Shown here: positions 33,292 through 35,578 of the stretch, in pieces
Numbering within the stretch: the first letter of the stretch is position 1
How the letters are laid out: each line of letters begins with the position of its first letter
Assembly: GCA_002898775.1 (NCBI GenBank)
Contig: BEHK01000011.1
Span: 1 to 35,578 of the forward strand
Source: a bacterium HR08
GTDB lineage: Bacteria > Acidobacteriota > Blastocatellia > HR10
Length of the DNA stretch: 35,578 nucleotides
Reading direction: 5' to 3'
The notes under the pieces: model-generated
What the model was told of the DNA's origin: nothing
The model's database searches: none
What the model saw: the letters and a program-made list of their open reading frames with translations, nothing else
Position numbers and translations under genes: made by a program

Positions 33292-33311
33292 CAGGCGATT
33301 ATATTCGCCTG
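33292..33311. promoter_or_regulatory. Operator candidate over the sat -10 box
   Basis: CAGGCGA-TTATAT-TCGCCTG is a perfect 7-bp inverted repeat whose centre is the -10 box of sat. A dimeric regulator bound here would block RNA polymerase directly. Confidence 0.65.
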
Positions 33312-33326
33312 GGCGCGATTTGCCAA
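33298..33326 (-). promoter_or_regulatory. Promoter of sat-cysC
   Basis: TTGGCA (33326-33321, minus strand), a 17-nt spacer and a consensus TATAAT (33303-33298) form the strongest promoter in the window, about 40 bp before the sat start. Confidence 0.75.
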
Positions 33327-33361
33327 TGGCGCGCATCCGACAAGCCTTTGCTCGCCGCGCG

Positions 33362-33390
33362 TTGACAAACCGGGGCGTCTGTGTTACAAA
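33362..33390 (+). promoter_or_regulatory. Promoter of the nuoC operon
   Basis: A perfect TTGACA (33362-33367), an exact 17-nt spacer and TACAAA (33385-33390) lie about 50 bp before nuoC. It shows that this complex I operon starts at nuoC. Confidence 0.65.
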
Positions 33391-33438
33391 GTCGTGCTGT
33401 TCTGGGAGGGCTCACCACACCTTAGCGCCAGGCGCCAT

Positions 33439-34047
33439 ATGGAGGAGAAGAAGGACAAGCCAACGCCCAAGGGGGCTTCTGCGACGAAAGCGCCTCCGAC
33501 GCTTCCGATCGTTGAGCTGACGGATGATCCGATTCTCAACCGCTTACGGGCTCGATTTCCGACGGCCGTCCTCGAAGCCGTGGAGATCCTCGGCATGCCC
33601 ACGCTCACGATCGCGCGGGAGCAGATCGTGGACGTCTGTCGCTTCCTTCGGGACGATGAGGAGGCGCTGTTCGATTTTCTGACCGATCTGACGGCGCGGC
33701 ATATCCCCGAGGCGGAGAAGCCCTTTCAGGTGATCTATCACCTCTATTCGTTCCCGCGGAACGTGCGCTGGCGACTGAAGGTGAATCTGGCCGAAGGGGA
33801 AGCGTGTCCGAGCGTGGTCTCGGTCTGGAGCGCGGCCAATTGGATGGAGCGGGAGGCTTACGATCTGGTCGGCGTGCGCTTCGAGGGGCATCCCGATCTG
33901 CGGCGGCTGCTCCTGCCGGAGGATTGGGAGGGGCATCCCCTGCGCAAGGACTATCCGCTGGAATTCCGGTACAACCGCTGGTGCGAGAAGCACCTGAATA
34001 TGATCGCCTTTCGCGAGGGGACCGAATACAGCGGGAGATTCGAATAA
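33439..34047 (+). CDS. nuoC: NADH-quinone oxidoreductase subunit C
   Basis: NuoC is a peripheral-arm subunit of respiratory complex I. The 202-residue protein has a Lys/Pro-rich N-terminus and the family core '[20 protein letters not shown]', quoted as [17 protein letters not shown]. The hallmark '[42 protein letters not shown]' is seen as [19 protein letters not shown] then [19 protein letters not shown] 33439 is chosen because the promoter's expected start (near 33397) falls after the in-frame GTG at 33394. Its stop overlaps nuoD (TAATG). Confidence 0.95.
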   Translation: MEEKKDKPTPKGASATKAPPTLPIVELTDDPILNRLRARFPTAVLEAVEILGMPTLTIAREQIVDVCRFLRDDEEALFDFLTDLTARHIPEAEKPFQVIYHLYSFPRNVRWRLKVNLAEGEACPSVVSVWSAANWMEREAYDLVGVRFEGHPDLRRLLLPEDWEGHPLRKDYPLEFRYNRWCEKHLNMIAFREGTEYSGRFE

Positions 34048-35189
34048 TGCACAAACCGGAGATCGCCATCACCCGGGAACGACTGCTCGCCGCGCGCGAG
34101 ATGGTCCTCAACATGGGACCGCAACATCCCTCGACGCACGGCGTGCTGCGCGTGATCCTGAAGCTCGATGGGGAGACGGTCATTGATCTGGACTGCGACA
34201 TCGGGTACCTGCATCGCGGGGTGGAGAAGATCTGCGAGAACCGCACCTATGTGCACATCGAGCCGTACTTCGATCGGCTCGATTACGTCGCGGCCGTCTC
34301 CAATGATCTCTGCTACGTGGAGACGGTCGAGAAGATCGCCGGGATCGAGGTGCCGGAGAAGGCGCGCTACATCCGCGTGATCCTGACCGAGCTGCAGCGG
34401 ATCGCGAGTCATTTGCTGTGGCTCGGCACGCATGCGATGGACATCGGGGCGGTCACGATCTTCCTCTACGCGTTTCGGGAGCGCGAGGAGATCCTGAAGA
34501 TCTTCGAGAACTACTTCGGCGCGCGCTTGACGGCGAATGCGTTTCGCATCGGTGGTTTGCAGTACGACATCTACGATGGCTTCGAGGAACAGGTGCGCGC
34601 CTTCTGTCGGATCCTCCCGGAGCGGCTCAAGGAGTACGAGACCATTCTCAACGAGAACCGCATCTGGCTCCAACGCACGGTGGGCATCGGCATCCTCACG
34701 GCCGAGGAGGCGAAGGACCTGGGCGTCACCGGGCCCGTGCTGCGCGCCTCCGGGGTCAAGTGGGACATCCGCAAGGCCTTCCCCTATGAGGTCTACGATC
34801 AGGTCGAGTTCGATATCCCGGTCGGTGAGAATGGGGACACCTACGATCGGTATCTCGTGCGCATGGAGGAGATGCGCCAGAGCCGCTTGATCATCCTCCA
34901 GTGCCTGGACAAGCTGAAGAAGCTCCATCCGGGGCCGGTCCTGGGCAAGGTGCCGAAGATCATTCGCCCGCCGGTTGGCGAGGTCTATCATTCCATCGAG
35001 TCGCCCAAGGGAGAGCTGGGCATTTACCTGGTGAGCAATGGGACGGCATTTCCGGAGCGACTGCGCATTCGCCCGCCGTCGCTCATCAATCTGCAAGCGC
35101 TCAAGAAGATGGCCATCGGGCATCTGGTGGCCGATGTTGTCGCCTTGATCGGTTCGATTGACATCGTGTTGGGGGAGGTGGATCGGTAA
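34047..35189 (+). CDS. nuoD: NADH-quinone oxidoreductase subunit D
   Basis: NuoD forms much of the quinone-binding site of complex I. The 380-residue protein starts at the ATG overlapping the nuoC stop; a much longer upstream frame is only nuoC read out of phase. It has '[23 protein letters not shown]' ([17 protein letters not shown]) with the quinone-site His, '[15 protein letters not shown]', '[21 protein letters not shown]' ([16 protein letters not shown]) and the late '[16 protein letters not shown]'. It ends 'DIVLGEVDR', the usual family end. It is followed by nuoH 10 bp downstream. Confidence 0.97.
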   Translation: MHKPEIAITRERLLAAREMVLNMGPQHPSTHGVLRVILKLDGETVIDLDCDIGYLHRGVEKICENRTYVHIEPYFDRLDYVAAVSNDLCYVETVEKIAGIEVPEKARYIRVILTELQRIASHLLWLGTHAMDIGAVTIFLYAFREREEILKIFENYFGARLTANAFRIGGLQYDIYDGFEEQVRAFCRILPERLKEYETILNENRIWLQRTVGIGILTAEEAKDLGVTGPVLRASGVKWDIRKAFPYEVYDQVEFDIPVGENGDTYDRYLVRMEEMRQSRLIILQCLDKLKKLHPGPVLGKVPKIIRPPVGEVYHSIESPKGELGIYLVSNGTAFPERLRIRPPSLINLQALKKMAIGHLVADVVALIGSIDIVLGEVDR

Positions 35190-35199
35190 GGAGGGGGGC

Positions 35200-35578
35200 A
35201 TGGAGCTGTTCCGGACGGTCTGGAATCATCCGATCGTCTCCGAGTACATCGTGCGGCGGCTGCCGACCATTGTGATCGTGCTCTTTGTGATCCTCACAGT
35301 AGCGGCCTATCTGGTTTATGCCGAGCGCAAGATCAGCGCCTTCATCCAAGCGCGGCTGGGGCCGATGCGGGTTGGGCCCTATGGGTTGTTGCAACCGCTG
35401 GCGGACGCCCTGAAGCTCCTCTCGAAGGAGGACATCATCCCGGCGCGAGCCGAGCGCTCGATCTTCATCATGGCGCCGATGATCTCGGTGGTCGCCTCGC
35501 TTGTCGTCCTGGCTGTGATTCCGTTTGGTCCCGGACGCGCGACGATCACCGATATCAACATCGGCGTGCTCTTCATCC
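35200..35578 (+). CDS. nuoH: NADH-quinone oxidoreductase subunit H, partial (5' end)
   Basis: The first 126 codons of NuoH run off the window end. After AAGGAGGGGGGC and the ATG at 35200 there is one membrane helix ('TIVIVLFVILTVAAYLVYAE') and the hallmark 'ARLGPMRVGPYGLLQPLADALKLLSKED' (RLGPMRVGPYGLLQPLAD, then KLLSKED), the loop at the quinone site. A second helix starts near residue 95. It directly follows nuoD; nuoE, nuoF and nuoG are absent between them. Confidence 0.95.
   Translation, partial: MELFRTVWNHPIVSEYIVRRLPTIVIVLFVILTVAAYLVYAERKISAFIQARLGPMRVGPYGLLQPLADALKLLSKEDIIPARAERSIFIMAPMISVVASLVVLAVIPFGPGRATITDINIGVLFI

Noticed and set aside
33804-34046. Upstream extension of nuoD by 81 codons
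   Set aside because: The extension is nuoC read in another frame; NuoD proteins begin at the MHKPE start shown, which overlaps the nuoC stop.

Overview
This 35.6 kb window of high-GC bacterial DNA most resembles an acidobacterial chromosome. The clues are two large TonB-dependent receptors with a carboxypeptidase-regulatory-like N-terminus (Oar type), a secreted PIG-L deacetylase of the long multidomain kind, a membrane-spanning-lipid-type radical SAM enzyme and a split complex I cluster. This assignment is inference; there is no rRNA or tRNA gene in the window. Many genes have a recognisable TTGACA-like -35 box, several neighbours overlap by ATGA or TAATG, and I saw no phage, IS or CRISPR element.

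Layout. (1) 64-9737, minus strand: ROK-type sugar regulator, Oar-like TonB receptor, PIG-L deacetylase with a ThuA/GATase-like tail, and a secreted PcRGLX/YetA-like (exo-rhamnogalacturonan lyase-like) protein. Together these look like a compact glycan-utilisation operon. (2) 9866-13146, plus: rimO, pgpA and cinA, tightly coupled; cinA carries a single-base frameshift in its amidohydrolase domain. (3) 13170-15418, minus: grpE, an RRM RNA-binding protein and the peptidoglycan glycosyltransferase mtgA. (4) 15544-18750, plus: glgA, a thioredoxin and purA. (5) 18781-19803, minus: a luciferase-like (LLM) oxidoreductase with palindromes over its promoter. (6) 19804-23343: an AT-richer regulatory stretch, then two radical SAM genes in tandem. 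The second looks like the Tes/MSS family that joins lipid tails into membrane-spanning lipids. A strong terminator follows.

(7) 23396-30214, plus: a Cys/His-rich small protein, a DUF4394 protein, a second TonB receptor, and then a three-gene cluster encoding a CuA subunit, a heme-copper subunit I and SCO1/SenC. Subunit I keeps all six metal-binding histidines but has Asn where oxygen reductases have the cross-linked Tyr. The gene order matches norS-norY-senC of ammonia oxidisers, so this may be a nitric oxide reductase rather than a respiratory oxidase. (8) 30229-31541: a Bcp/PrxQ peroxiredoxin, a small helical protein and a YqeY protein. (9) 31554-33256, minus: sat-cysC for sulfate activation, with a perfect TATAAT box sitting inside a 20-bp palindrome. 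(10) 33439-end, plus: nuoC, nuoD and the start of nuoH, from a complex I operon that begins at nuoC and lacks nuoEFG at this point.

The most notable items are the NorSY-like oxidase cluster, the Tes/MSS-like radical SAM pair, the glycan operon, the palindromic sat operator and the cinA frameshift.
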